Below, in pieces: positions 18,699 through 27,881 of a stretch of 64,000 nucleotides of DNA; position 1 is the stretch's first letter; each line of letters begins with the position of its first letter. The DNA lies in the NCBI RefSeq assembly GCF_010731795.1, contig NZ_AP022591.1, forward strand, positions 1,860,001 through 1,924,000. Reading direction: 5' to 3'. The notes under the pieces are model-generated. The model was not told the DNA's origin, ran no database searches, and saw only the letters and a program-made list of their open reading frames with translations. The translations under genes were made by a program, and so were the position numbers. The DNA is from Mycolicibacterium celeriflavum. Lineage in GTDB: Bacteria > Actinomycetota > Actinomycetes > Mycobacteriales > Mycobacteriaceae.

Positions 18699-19705
18699 CG
18701 GGCCGCCCTGCTGGTGCGGCGCGTTTCGCGAAAGAACCTTGCCGCGGCGACGATCGCGTCGGGGGTGGGCGACGGGTTCCAGCCGAGTTCGCAGACCGCC
18801 TTCGAATGGTCCAGCGGAGTCATGATGTGCATCAGCCGGATGTTCAGCGGCGTCAGCTTGGTGTCATGCCCGCGAAATCCGGCGATCCAGCTGTTCGGGT
18901 AGCTGGCCGCCGCCATCACCTGGATCGGTATCCGTCGCCGAGGCGGCGCCGCTCCCACTGCCGCGCAGCCGATCTCGTGGATCTCCCGCGTGCTCATCCA
19001 GCGTTCGGAGACGATGTACCGCTCGCCGACGCGGCCCTGCTCTCCCGCGAGCACGAGGGCATGGGCCGCGTCCTCGATACCGACCACCTCCGCCTCGTAA
19101 CCGTCGATGTAGAACGGCATCTTGCCGTGCACGGCCGCGGACAGCAGCGCGCCGTGCGGCGTCGGAAGCCAGTCGCCCGGACCGAACGAGTTCGCCACAC
19201 ACATCGCCACGGCGGGCAGCCCGTTCTCGACGCTGTATTGCAGCACCATCCGCTCGGCCTGCACCCGGCTGCGAATGTAGTCCCCGCCGACGTCGAGCCA
19301 GTTGTGCGCGGTGGTTTCATCCGCGAGCCCGTCCGTCGACCGTCCGATCGTGCCGATCGAACTGGTGAACACGAAGCGCTCGAGGTCGGCCTCGACGGCG
19401 ATGTCGAGTACCCCGCGCAGTCCGTCGACGTTGGTGCGCCACAGCGGTGTCGGATCGAGCAGCCAGGGGCGGGCGTCGACCACGCAGTAGTAGACGACGT
19501 CGCAGCCACGCATCGCCTCACGCACGCTCTCGAGGTCGAAGATGTCACCGTGGCGAATTTCGACCGGCAGTCCGTCGATACCTCGCGTCGAGCTCGTCGC
19601 TCGGATCAACACCCGCACGTCGTCTCCGCGCGCGACCAAGTGCTTGGTGACGTGCGACCCCAGAAATCCACTGGCGCCGATCACGAGCTTCTTCATCGAT
19701 GGCAT
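18695..19705 (-). CDS. NAD-dependent epimerase/dehydratase (extended SDR), 3-beta-HSD-like
   Basis: The protein has 336 residues with the Rossmann motif KLVIGASGFLGSHVTKHL at the N-terminus, VVYYCVVDARPW in the cofactor pocket, and FTSSIGTIGR as the serine strand. At the active site the usual Tyr-x-x-x-Lys appears as YIRSRVQAE, so the lysine is arginine. It resembles hopanoid or steroid-type extended SDRs. It is the first gene of an operon with the FadE-type dehydrogenase (ATGA overlap) and is divergent from a TetR gene, with a perfect palindrome between. A role in lipid or steroid oxidation is inferred from context. Confidence 0.8.
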   Translation of the reverse strand: MPSMKKLVIGASGFLGSHVTKHLVARGDDVRVLIRATSSTRGIDGLPVEIRHGDIFDLESVREAMRGCDVVYYCVVDARPWLLDPTPLWRTNVDGLRGVLDIAVEADLERFVFTSSIGTIGRSTDGLADETTAHNWLDVGGDYIRSRVQAERMVLQYSVENGLPAVAMCVANSFGPGDWLPTPHGALLSAAVHGKMPFYIDGYEAEVVGIEDAAHALVLAGEQGRVGERYIVSERWMSTREIHEIGCAAVGAAPPRRRIPIQVMAAASYPNSWIAGFRGHDTKLTPLNIRLMHIMTPLDHSKAVCELGWNPSPTPDAIVAAARFFRETRRTSRAAR

Positions 19706-19754
19706 CCGGCGCGCTGATCGGCTGTGGTCACCTTGCTCGCTTCTTCACATTTAT

Positions 19755-19771
19755 CGAGACGGACCGTCTCG
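19755..19771. promoter_or_regulatory. Perfect palindromic TetR operator
   Basis: CGAGACGGACCGTCTCG has two perfect 8-bp arms around a central A. It lies 50 bases before the dehydrogenase start and 60 before the divergent TetR start, so one repressor dimer could control both directions. Confidence 0.7.
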
Positions 19772-19831
19772 TCTTGCCAAGACTAGGTGTTGCTGTCACC
19801 ATCTGTAAAGCCGTCAGATGCGGAGGAAGCA

Positions 19832-20404
19832 ATGACCACCCCTGTGAGCGCGCCCCGGCGTCGCAGTGAGAAGTCCCGACTGGCGATCGTCAATGCCACG
19901 AAGGAGATACTGCTCGAGCGCGGATTCGACGGGTTGAGCATCGAGGCGGTGGCGGCGCGCGCCGGCGTCGGGAAACAGACGATCTACCGCTGGTGGCCCA
20001 GCCGGCCTGCGCTGGTCGCCGATGTCCTGCTCGAGGACGCCGACAAGATCCTGCGCCCCGTCGACCACACCGACGATCTGGCCGAAGACCTCACGCGATG
20101 GTCCACCAGACTGGCGGAGACACTCACCACCGAACGGGGGAACGCCATGCTGCGCATCCTCACCGTGGCGGGGATGGAGCACCAGGACATCAAGGCGCGC
20201 ATGCAAGTCGGATTCAGCGCACCCCTGCACCAGAGCGTCAAGGCGAGGCTGTCGGCCGACGGCCTTGACGCCGCCACCTCGCAAGCGGCGGCCGACGCCA
20301 TCGTCGGCGGCATCGTCTACGGAATCCTCAGTGAGGGCCGCTCGTTCCGCCGGAGCCGAGCCGAGACGATCACCCGGACCGTCATCGCTGGCGCCGCGCT
20401 ATGA
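19832..20404 (+). CDS. TetR-family repressor
   Basis: ATG 19832 follows GGAGGA; an upstream in-frame start lacks a ribosome site. The product has 190 residues with the [51 protein letters not shown], typical of AcrR-like regulators, and a C-terminal TetR_C domain. It is divergent from the epimerase-FadE operon and overlaps the following hydrolase gene by four bases (ATGA). It probably represses both its own operon and the divergent one through the palindrome at 19755-19771. Confidence 0.88.
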   Translation: MTTPVSAPRRRSEKSRLAIVNATKEILLERGFDGLSIEAVAARAGVGKQTIYRWWPSRPALVADVLLEDADKILRPVDHTDDLAEDLTRWSTRLAETLTTERGNAMLRILTVAGMEHQDIKARMQVGFSAPLHQSVKARLSADGLDAATSQAAADAIVGGIVYGILSEGRSFRRSRAETITRTVIAGAAL

Positions 20405-21279
20405 AACCTTCCCCCAACGTATTACGGGTCGTCGGCGCAGATGGAGTGCGCATAGTCGCCGACCGCCTCGGCGATCCCGACGCGCCGGCGGCCGTCTTCC
20501 TGCACGGCGGCGGTCAGACGAGACGATCCTGGGGCCGGGCGGCGGCGGCGGTGGCCGAACGCGGTTGGCAGGCAGTCACTGTCGACTTCCGCGGACACGG
20601 TGAATCGGACTGGTCTGCCGACGGCGACTACCGCGTCACCACCTTCGCCGAGGACGTCCTCGAAGTGCTCCGACGACTTCCCGATCGACCGGTCATCGTC
20701 GGCGCCTCGCTCGGTGGGTTCACGGCGATGCTGCTCGCCGGCGAACTCGCACCGGACGCCGTGCGCGCGATCGTGCTCGTCGACATCGTGCCGGATATGA
20801 ATGAGTCCGGCGCGTCGCGAATCCACGACTTCATGGCCGAACGGATGGCCTCGGGGTTCGCGTCGCTCGACGAGGTCGCCGACATGATCCAGCAGTACAA
20901 CCCGCACCGGCCCCGACCGACCGACCTCGACGGCCTGCGCACCAACCTGCGCCAGCGCGACGGCCGATGGTATTGGCACTGGGACCCGAAGTTCATCGAC
21001 GGCACCGCGGCGCTGCCACCGATCGAGGTGACCGAGGTCGACAGGATGCACGCCGCGGTCGAAACGATTCTGTGTAGCGGCGTTCCGATGCTCCTGGTGC
21101 GAGGCCAGATGAGCGATCTCGTCACTCAGGAGCGCGCCGAGGAGTTCCTCGCCCGCTTCCCGCAGATCGAGTTCGTCGACGTCGGCGGGGCCGGGCACAT
21201 GGTCGCAGGCGACCGCAACGACCTGTTCGCCGACGCCGTCGTCGACTTCCTCACCCGCCACACCGACGGACGACGCTGA
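20401..21279 (+). CDS. Alpha/beta-hydrolase
   Basis: The product has 292 residues and starts in an ATGA overlap with the TetR gene. [14 protein letters not shown] gives the oxyanion strand, [12 protein letters not shown] the conserved DxRGxGxS loop, [18 protein letters not shown] the nucleophile Ser in GxSxG, and [13 protein letters not shown] the catalytic His. The aspartate lies near [12 protein letters not shown]. There is no signal peptide, so it is cytoplasmic. Family members hydrolyse esters, epoxides or C-C bonds in catabolic pathways; coupling to the TetR gene suggests an inducible pathway. The substrate is unknown. Confidence 0.85.
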   Translation: MKPSPNVLRVVGADGVRIVADRLGDPDAPAAVFLHGGGQTRRSWGRAAAAVAERGWQAVTVDFRGHGESDWSADGDYRVTTFAEDVLEVLRRLPDRPVIVGASLGGFTAMLLAGELAPDAVRAIVLVDIVPDMNESGASRIHDFMAERMASGFASLDEVADMIQQYNPHRPRPTDLDGLRTNLRQRDGRWYWHWDPKFIDGTAALPPIEVTEVDRMHAAVETILCSGVPMLLVRGQMSDLVTQERAEEFLARFPQIEFVDVGGAGHMVAGDRNDLFADAVVDFLTRHTDGRR

Positions 21280-21383
21280 CCGACGCCTTCGGGCCGAAAG
21301 GCACTCAAATCCGTTCACCGAACGCGGGTATAAACCCTCCTATCAGGGAATGACTAGAGGGTTAATAGGCGCGAGGAGTTCCG

Positions 21384-21878
21384 ATGAACATCATTTCGGC
21401 CGCCACCCAGGCTGTGGCGAAGACCGCTGAGGTCACTACCGCGACGGCCGGTGCGGTCGGCGGCGCGGCGGTCAACGGTGTGATCGGCGGCCTGAAGGGA
21501 GCGGCGTCCGGAGTGCGGGCCGGACTCGACAACGGCAGTCATTCGACTGCGGCGGCCGCGCTCACCATCGGCGCCATCGGTGCCGCCGGGTTGGTCGAGT
21601 GGCCCGTCCTGCTCACCGTCGGTGGCGCCGCGCTCGTGGTGCATCAACTCAACCGACGCTCGGATGCAGGGATCGATGCGGCACCCTCACTCGCCTCGGC
21701 TTCGTCGGCGACCAACGGTCGGGCCGGCACGTCGCCCGCGAAGCCCGCGAAGGCACCAAGTCGCAAGGCGCCGAGCCGCAAGGCGACGTCATCCCGTGCC
21801 TCGTCCCGAAAGCCTGCCAAGTCGGCGACCAAGACGGCGCGCAAGACGACGGCCTCGCGGCGCAGAACCACGAAGTGA
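21384..21878 (+). CDS. Small membrane protein with histone-like Lys/Arg tail, CtpH-associated
   Basis: The product has 164 residues. The first 60 are Ala/Gly-rich (AGAVGGAAVNGVIGGLKGAASGVRAGL). A hydrophobic segment around 58-85 contains ALTIGAIGAAGLVEWPVLLTVGGAALVVHQL. The last 50 residues are Lys/Arg/Ser/Ala repeats (SPAKPAKAPSRKAPSRKATSS and onward) like the tails of bacterial histone-like proteins. Its stop overlaps the GTG of the P-type ATPase gene, so the two are translationally coupled. In M. tuberculosis the ctpH gene (Rv0425c) has a comparable small membrane protein (Rv0426c) upstream. Its role is unknown; an accessory or regulatory subunit is an inference. Confidence 0.75.
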   Translation: MNIISAATQAVAKTAEVTTATAGAVGGAAVNGVIGGLKGAASGVRAGLDNGSHSTAAAALTIGAIGAAGLVEWPVLLTVGGAALVVHQLNRRSDAGIDAAPSLASASSATNGRAGTSPAKPAKAPSRKAPSRKATSSRASSRKPAKSATKTARKTTASRRRTTK

Positions 21879-24800
21879 GTCCGCTCCTCGGAAGGCTGGT
21901 CGGAAGCGTCACGACAGCCGTCACGGCGCCGATCACCCTGACCTCCGATTCGGTCGCGGCGGTCACCACTGCGGTCAAGGAACTCTTCGGCGGGACGCCG
22001 AGCCGACGGCGTTGGCGCAACGAGGACCGCTGCTGGATCGAAGTTCGCGGACTGTCCGACGAGAACAGCGAAACCGTGGCCGAGGCGGTGCTGCACGCCC
22101 TCCGCCGGGAGCCAGGGGTGCGTACGGCGCGGCTCAACCGACCACTGTCGCGAGTCGTGGTGACCATCGCCGAGGACGGGCCGTCGATGGAACGGCTGTG
22201 CCGGCTCGTCGCCGACGCCGAGGCACAGGCGGCAGATCGAGCCGACAACGGTGACGGGCGCCCTTCCGACCTTCCCGCCGACGGGATAGTGCTGGCGCAC
22301 AAGATCATCGCGACGACCGCCAACGGCGTCGGGCTGTGCACCGCCGTGGCCGGCCGCGCGCTGATGTGGCCCGCACTGCCCGCCGGGCTCACCGCGGCGG
22401 TCACGCTCGTGGACTACCAGCCACGCTTACGCGCCATGGTCGAGAGCCGCCTCGGCCAGAGCGCCGCCGACACCGCGATCGCGATCGCTGCCGCAGCGGT
22501 CTACACAGTGACCGAGGCGCCGACATCCCTGGCTGTGGAAACGGTCCGGCATCTGACCCAGGTGGCAGAGGCGCTCGCCAGCGCGAATGCCTGGCAGCGG
22601 CGCGAACCGGCGATCGCGGCCCACGCCGAAGATGCCTCGATGCTGGTCGCGGCGCGCCGACCCGCTCCGCCGCCCCCGGGTCCGGTGGAACGCCATACGC
22701 AACGCAGCGGCCTGGCGCAGAGCCTCGCCGCCGCTTCGGTCGGGCTCATCACGCGCGACATCAACGCCGCTGGGACTGCCGCGGTGGTGGCCACACCCAA
22801 GGCCGCCCGCAACGCGCACGAAGGTTTCGCCGCGGCACTCGGCCGCGGATTGGCCGACAAGCACGGCGTCGTCGCCCTCGACCAGAAGGCCATCCGCCGT
22901 CTCGATCGGGTCGACGCCGTCGTGGTCGACCCGCGGATACTGGTGGGCAACCAGCTTCGGATCGGCCGGATGCGCGGTGTGTCCGACCGCGACCGCGCCG
23001 CGGTGTGGAAGTGGGCGCACGACAACCTCGACAACAATTCACTGGCCGTCGGCTGGCATCGCGCACCGCTTCACAACAACGGCGACAGCAACGGCGCAGC
23101 GACGGCGGAGGTGCTGGTCCGCCACGTCCACCATCCGATGGCGCCGAACGTGGTCGGCGAGATCCGACGTGCCGGCGCGGAGGTGGTGTCGGTCGAATCG
23201 GACGAACTCGACGACCTGCGCCCGTCGTTCGACGAGCTCTACCCGGTCGACGGCAGCCTTGACGCGGCATTGGCCGACACCGTCACGAAGCTGCAGCGCG
23301 ACGGGCGCACGGTGGCGGTGATATCAACACAAGCGGCACAATCGATTTCGGCCGCAGACGTGTCGATCGGCCTCATCGCCGACGACGGTGCTCCACCCTG
23401 GCGCGCCGATCTGTTGGCCCCAGATCTACGCGCCGTGTGGCGGATCATGCGCGCTTTACCGGCGGCGCGCAAGGCGAGTAAGCGGGGCGTCGAACTTGCG
23501 ACCAGCGCCTCGATGTTGGGTGCGCTGCTGATGATTCCTGGTGTCCGCGGACGCGGCCCCGGACCCGTGACCGCCGGTGCCACAGCCGGCCTGACGACCG
23601 GATTGTTACTGGCCCGCAACGTGCTCGGTGAAGACGCGCCGACTCCCGTTGCGATGCACGAATGGCACGCCATGTCCGTCGACGAGGTGCGCGAGCAGTT
23701 GCCCGTACCGAAACGTGACCCCGCGCAGCAGAAGTCGCGGTTGACGGTCGGAGTAAGCGCGTCTGCCGACGTGGTACAGCAGGTGACCGGGCCGGCGCTG
23801 CGGTTGGCGAGGGAGCTCGCCACCGCCCTGCGTGGCGAGCTTTCGGATCCGTTGACGCCCGTACTGGCGGTCGGCTCGGCGGCCAGTGCGCTGCTCGGTT
23901 CGCCGGTCGACGCGATCCTCGTCGGTTCGGTGCTGACCGGCAACGCCATGCTCGCCGCCTCCCAACAAGTCCGGGCCGAGCGCCTGCTCACCCGGATGCT
24001 CGCCGTGCAGGACCCGCTGGCTCGACGCATCGTCGAAGACGGGCACGAAACTGTCGAATCGGTGTACCTGCAGCCCGGCGATGTCATCGAAGTGCGACCC
24101 GGGGAGGTCGTGCCCGCCGACGCGAGAATCGTCGAGGCGGCCGAACTCGAGGTCGACGAGTCGTCGCTCACGGGCGAATCGCTTCCGGTCGCCAAACAAC
24201 CCGGTGCGACACCGGGTGCGGCGCTGGGCGAACGAAGCTGCATGTTGCACGCCACCACGACGGTCGTTGCCGGAACGGCCGTGGCGATCGTCACCGCCGT
24301 CGGCGCCGCCACCCAGGCCAGCCGGGCGGCCCAGGTGGCACCGGCCGAAAAGTCCGCCGTCGGGCTACAGGCACAGCTGCGCGACCTGACCAATCAGGCG
24401 CTTCCATTCAGCCTTGCCGGTGGCGCGCTGGTCAGCGGGCTCGGGTTGCTGCGCATGGCGCCACTGCGCCGCGCGGTCACCAGCGGAGTGGCGGTAGCGG
24501 TCGCGGCCGTGCCCGAAGGCCTTCCCCTGGTGGCAACGCTGGCCCAGCAGGCGGCGGCGCGGCGGTTGACTCGCGCAGGCGTGCTGGTTCGCAGCCCACG
24601 CTCGGTCGAGGCGCTCGGACGCGTGGACGTCGTCTGCTTCGACAAGACCGGCACGCTCAGCGAGAACCGCCTGCGAGTCGCCAAGGCGCACAACGGCTCC
24701 GGCGTCACCGCTGAAGAGGTGGCCGAATGCGCCGCACGAGCCACCCCGCCCAAGAACGGCCATCGCCACGAGCACGCCACCGACGCGGCTGTGGTGGCGG

Positions 24801-26308
24801 CCGCGCCCGAAGCGAACGAACCGCCCGTCGGCGCCACGTATCTACCGTTCCGGTCCGGCAGACCGTTCTCGGCTTCCCTGGTCGACGGGCGCCTGTGCAT
24901 CAAAGGCGCTCCCGAGGTCATCCTCGACGCATGCGAGAACCTCGATCCGAAGGTGAAGCGGGCCATGCGCGAAATGGCGGAAATGGGCCTGCGCGTCATC
25001 GCCGTCGCCCGCCGCGACGTCCCGCCTCGACAGGCGGCGGCCGCGCAGGCCAGCGACGAGGCGCTGATCAAGTTGTGCGGCAGCGGGTTACAGTTCGTCG
25101 GGCTTCTCGGCCTGTCGGACACTCCGCGTCCGGAGTCCGCGCCGCTGCTCGCCTCGCTACGGGAGCAGCGGATCGGCGTCAGGCTTCTCACCGGCGACCA
25201 TCCGGTCACGGCGACGGCGATCGCGGCCGAGTTGGGCATGCCGGTCACCGAAGGACAGGTGATCAGCGGCGGCGACTGGGAGGGGTTGTCGCGCCGGGGC
25301 CAGGAGCGGGCGGTGCGCGACAAGCTGGTGTTCGCGCGGATGACGCCGGAGCACAAGGTTCAAGTGGTGCAGACCCTGGAGCGCACCGGCCAGGTCTGCG
25401 CGATGGTCGGTGACGGCGCCAACGATGCCGCGGCGATCCGGTCTGCGACGGTTGGGATCGGGGTCGCGGCGCGGGGCAGCGATCCGGCGCGCACGGCGGC
25501 CGACGTCATGTTGCTCGACGGCCGGATCGGGTCGATGCTCGACGCGCTCGACGAGGGCCGGCAGTTGTGGCGCCGGGTGCAGGCGGCCGTCGCGGTGCTG
25601 CTGGGCGGCAACGCGGGTGAGGTGGCGTTCTCCATCGTCGGTTCGGCGCTGACCGGAAGCTCGCCGCTGAACACCCGCCAGCTACTGCTGGTGAACATGA
25701 TGACCGACGCCCTGCCTGCGGCGGCGCTGGCTGTCAGCCCGGCGGTCGCGTCGGCCGACGACGATGGCCGCGGCCCGAACCGGTCGGCGGTCTGGCGCAC
25801 CGTGGCGATCCGGGGCACCACGACCGCCGCCGCGGCGACCTCGGCCTGGCTGATGGCCGGGTTCACGCTGGCGCCGCGGCGTGCGTCGACGGTCGCACTG
25901 GTGGCGTTGGTGAGCACTCAGTTGGGGCAGACGCTCATCGATTCACACAGCCCGCTGGTGATTGGCACCGCGGTCGGGTCTTTGGCCACGCTCGGCGTGC
26001 TCATCAGTACACCCGGCGTGAGCCAGATGCTCGGATGCACACCGCTGGGTCCGCTGGGTTGGACGCAAGCGTTGGGCACCGCCGGGGTGGCGACGGCTGC
26101 GGCCGGATGTGCACCGTGGGTGCTGCGCCGCGTTCAGTCCTCGATGTCGACGACGCCGATGCGCCACAGCACCGCATACAGTTCCCGCAGCGGGATCGTG
26201 ATCAAGCCGGAGACGACGGTCAACGGGTCCGAGCAAGTTTTCACACCAGTTGGGGACACACCTCCGACGGTCCACACATCGGGCGTCCAGACGTCGAACA
26301 CGCCATGA
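21875..26308 (+). CDS. ctpH: CtpH-like very large P-type cation ATPase
   Basis: GTG 21875 overlaps the previous stop; more upstream frame is only a read-through of that gene. The 1,477-residue protein is far longer than usual P-type ATPases. An N-terminal region of about 650 residues contains a helix-rich membrane-like half. The P-type core follows: DESSLTGESLPVAKQP (actuator, near 765), AVAAVPEGLPLVATL (ion-site helix, near 880), VCFDKTGTLSENRL (phosphorylated Asp near 923) and CAMVGDGANDAAAIRS (hinge, near 1178), then terminal helices. Mycobacterial CtpH and CtpI share this oversized build. The transported cation is not established; the PEGLP motif points to the P2 (calcium-type) group rather than heavy-metal CPx ATPases. 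Confidence 0.88.
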   Translation: MSPLLGRLVGSVTTAVTAPITLTSDSVAAVTTAVKELFGGTPSRRRWRNEDRCWIEVRGLSDENSETVAEAVLHALRREPGVRTARLNRPLSRVVVTIAEDGPSMERLCRLVADAEAQAADRADNGDGRPSDLPADGIVLAHKIIATTANGVGLCTAVAGRALMWPALPAGLTAAVTLVDYQPRLRAMVESRLGQSAADTAIAIAAAAVYTVTEAPTSLAVETVRHLTQVAEALASANAWQRREPAIAAHAEDASMLVAARRPAPPPPGPVERHTQRSGLAQSLAAASVGLITRDINAAGTAAVVATPKAARNAHEGFAAALGRGLADKHGVVALDQKAIRRLDRVDAVVVDPRILVGNQLRIGRMRGVSDRDRAAVWKWAHDNLDNNSLAVGWHRAPLHNNGDSNGAATAEVLVRHVHHPMAPNVVGEIRRAGAEVVSVESDELDDLRPSFDELYPVDGSLDAALADTVTKLQRDGRTVAVISTQAAQSISAADVSIGLIADDGAPPWRADLLAPDLRAVWRIMRALPAARKASKRGVELATSASMLGALLMIPGVRGRGPGPVTAGATAGLTTGLLLARNVLGEDAPTPVAMHEWHAMSVDEVREQLPVPKRDPAQQKSRLTVGVSASADVVQQVTGPALRLARELATALRGELSDPLTPVLAVGSAASALLGSPVDAILVGSVLTGNAMLAASQQVRAERLLTRMLAVQDPLARRIVEDGHETVESVYLQPGDVIEVRPGEVVPADARIVEAAELEVDESSLTGESLPVAKQPGATPGAALGERSCMLHATTTVVAGTAVAIVTAVGAATQASRAAQVAPAEKSAVGLQAQLRDLTNQALPFSLAGGALVSGLGLLRMAPLRRAVTSGVAVAVAAVPEGLPLVATLAQQAAARRLTRAGVLVRSPRSVEALGRVDVVCFDKTGTLSENRLRVAKAHNGSGVTAEEVAECAARATPPKNGHRHEHATDAAVVAAAPEANEPPVGATYLPFRSGRPFSASLVDGRLCIKGAPEVILDACENLDPKVKRAMREMAEMGLRVIAVARRDVPPRQAAAAQASDEALIKLCGSGLQFVGLLGLSDTPRPESAPLLASLREQRIGVRLLTGDHPVTATAIAAELGMPVTEGQVISGGDWEGLSRRGQERAVRDKLVFARMTPEHKVQVVQTLERTGQVCAMVGDGANDAAAIRSATVGIGVAARGSDPARTAADVMLLDGRIGSMLDALDEGRQLWRRVQAAVAVLLGGNAGEVAFSIVGSALTGSSPLNTRQLLLVNMMTDALPAAALAVSPAVASADDDGRGPNRSAVWRTVAIRGTTTAAAATSAWLMAGFTLAPRRASTVALVALVSTQLGQTLIDSHSPLVIGTAVGSLATLGVLISTPGVSQMLGCTPLGPLGWTQALGTAGVATAAAGCAPWVLRRVQSSMSTTPMRHSTAYSSRSGIVIKPETTVNGSEQVFTPVGDTPPTVHTSGVQTSNTP

Positions 26309-26322
26309 CGGGAGGGCAACGA

Positions 26323-26595
26323 ATGGCCGAATCCTCGCGAAACGCCGCAACCCACCGCGATGCCGTCCAACGAGTCCGCCACGCTCAGACGTTCTCGCTG
26401 GATCTGCCGATCGTCGGTCGAGTCCGAATTCCGCGACCCGAACAGCTCGCGTTCTACGGTGCGCTCGGAGCGCTCGCGGCGGTGGAAATCATCGAGTGGC
26501 CGGTCGCATTGGCGTTGGCCGCCGGTCATGTACTGCTGCAGAACGAACACAGCCGCGTCGCGCAGGAGATCGGCGAGGCTCTGGAGGATGTGTAG
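26323..26595 (+). CDS. Small protein downstream of ctpH, membrane-associated
   Basis: ATG 26323 follows GGGAGGGCAACGA. The 90-residue product has a hydrophobic helix FYGALGALAAVEIIEWPVALALAAGHVLLQ followed by an amphipathic tail ending EIGEALEDV. It lies 14 bases after ctpH on the same strand and resembles the small protein (Rv0424c-type) next to ctpH in M. tuberculosis. The WPV pattern recalls the helix of the protein upstream of ctpH (LVEWPVLLTVGGAALVVHQL), so the two small proteins may be related and may both contact the ATPase. Function unknown. Confidence 0.75.
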   Translation: MAESSRNAATHRDAVQRVRHAQTFSLDLPIVGRVRIPRPEQLAFYGALGALAAVEIIEWPVALALAAGHVLLQNEHSRVAQEIGEALEDV

Positions 26596-26669
26596 CCGGC
26601 GGCGGGTCGTGACGGGAATCATGGAGCCGCGGCTTGACCAATTAGGCGTGCTAAGCGCACGATCACAGC

Positions 26670-26882
26670 GTGATCGAGTTGAGTGAACAGCAGATCCTCG
26701 AACAGATCGCCGACCGGCTCACTGGGACCTATCCCGGCGTCCCCGTCGACGCGGTATCGCGACTCGTCCATGAACAGCACGCGCGTTTCGAGGGCAGCCG
26801 TATCCGCGACTTCGTCCCGCTTCTCGTGGAGCGGCATGCGCGAGCCGAGTTGAACAAAGTGAGCAGCGCCACCGCGGTGTAG
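26670..26882 (+). CDS. Three-helix-bundle dimerisation-domain small protein
   Basis: The product has 70 residues from GTG 26670: LSEQQILEQIADRLTGTYPGVPVDAVSRLVHEQHARFEGSRIRDFVPLLVERHARAEL. This three-helix pattern with a conserved VHEQHARF..RDFVPLLVERHAR core occurs in many mycobacterial small proteins of unknown function that form dimers. There is no signal peptide or membrane segment. No partner gene is evident. Confidence 0.6.
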   Translation: MIELSEQQILEQIADRLTGTYPGVPVDAVSRLVHEQHARFEGSRIRDFVPLLVERHARAELNKVSSATAV

Positions 26883-26949
26883 CGTTCTGCGCCGAGCCGT
26901 CCAGGGGCTCGCGTCCAGTGTCCGCAGCCGCATAGCGTGAAAGGCCCTC

Positions 26950-27795
26950 ATGGCAGACAAGAAGGCCGGCAGAGTCGTCGGCAAGGTCGCGTTCATCACC
27001 GGCGCTGCGCGTGGTCAGGGCCGTGAACATGCGATCCGGCTCGCCGAAGAAGGGGCCGACATCATCGCGATCGACGTCTGCGACGACATCGACGCTGCCG
27101 GATACCCCGGACCCTCCGAGGCGGACCTGGCCGACACCGCGGCACTGGTCGAGAAGTCGGGGCGGCGCATCGTGACCGCCAAGGCCGACGTGCGCGACCT
27201 GGCAAGCCTCCGCGCGGCCGTCGACCGCGGCGTGAGCGAACTCGGCCCGCTCGACATCGTCGTGGCCAACGCCGGCATCAGTGCCAGCCCGGCCCCTGCC
27301 GCGATGATCGAGGAGTCCGCGTGGCAGACGATGCTCGACATCAACGTGACCGGCGTTTGGCACACCGTGACGGCGGCCTTACCGCACATGACCAACGGCG
27401 GCGGATCGATCATCTTGGTCAGCTCGATGTTGGGCCTGCGCGGCGGCGGCTACATGGCCCACTATACGTCGGCGAAACACGCTGTGGTGGGCTTGATGAA
27501 TTCCCTCGCCAATGAACTTGCGCCACAATGGATCAGGGTCAACTCGATCCATCCCGGCAACATTCTGACGCCGATGATCGACAACGACCACTTCCGTCGC
27601 ACTGTGCGACCGGACCTCACCGATCCGACGATGGAGGACGCCACGCAAGTCATCGGGCACTTCCACCTGCTGCCGAAGCCAGTGATCGAGGCGAGCGCCG
27701 TGAGCAACGCCGTGCTGTTTTTGGCGTCCGACGAGGCGCAATACATCACCGGGGCGGCGCTGCCCGTCGACGCGGGTGCGGTCGCGAGATTCTGA
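26950..27795 (+). CDS. Mycofactocin-coupled SDR family oxidoreductase
   Basis: The product has 281 residues. The cofactor strand GKVAFITGAARGQGREHAIRLAEEGADIIAIDV is the signature of the mycofactocin-dependent SDR group, in which the insert before the second strand (DIDAAGYPGPSEADLADTAALVEKSGRR) closes over a tightly bound NAD. NAGIS, the Ser strand LVSSMLGLRGG and YTSAKH complete the catalytic set. Such enzymes oxidise alcohols with reducing equivalents passed to the redox peptide cofactor mycofactocin. No mft biosynthesis genes are in the window. Confidence 0.88.
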   Translation: MADKKAGRVVGKVAFITGAARGQGREHAIRLAEEGADIIAIDVCDDIDAAGYPGPSEADLADTAALVEKSGRRIVTAKADVRDLASLRAAVDRGVSELGPLDIVVANAGISASPAPAAMIEESAWQTMLDINVTGVWHTVTAALPHMTNGGGSIILVSSMLGLRGGGYMAHYTSAKHAVVGLMNSLANELAPQWIRVNSIHPGNILTPMIDNDHFRRTVRPDLTDPTMEDATQVIGHFHLLPKPVIEASAVSNAVLFLASDEAQYITGAALPVDAGAVARF

Positions 27796-27881
27796 ACTAC
27801 CGCCCCTGCAAACGTCGCAATCCTGACGCATTACGGTTGTTCGATCGAAGCCGGCCACGACAGATCAGGAGACCGTCGGAG

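Noticed and set aside
21599..21874. Upstream extension of the ctpH frame
   Set aside because: It only reads through the preceding gene in another frame; GTG 21875 with stop overlap fits the family start.
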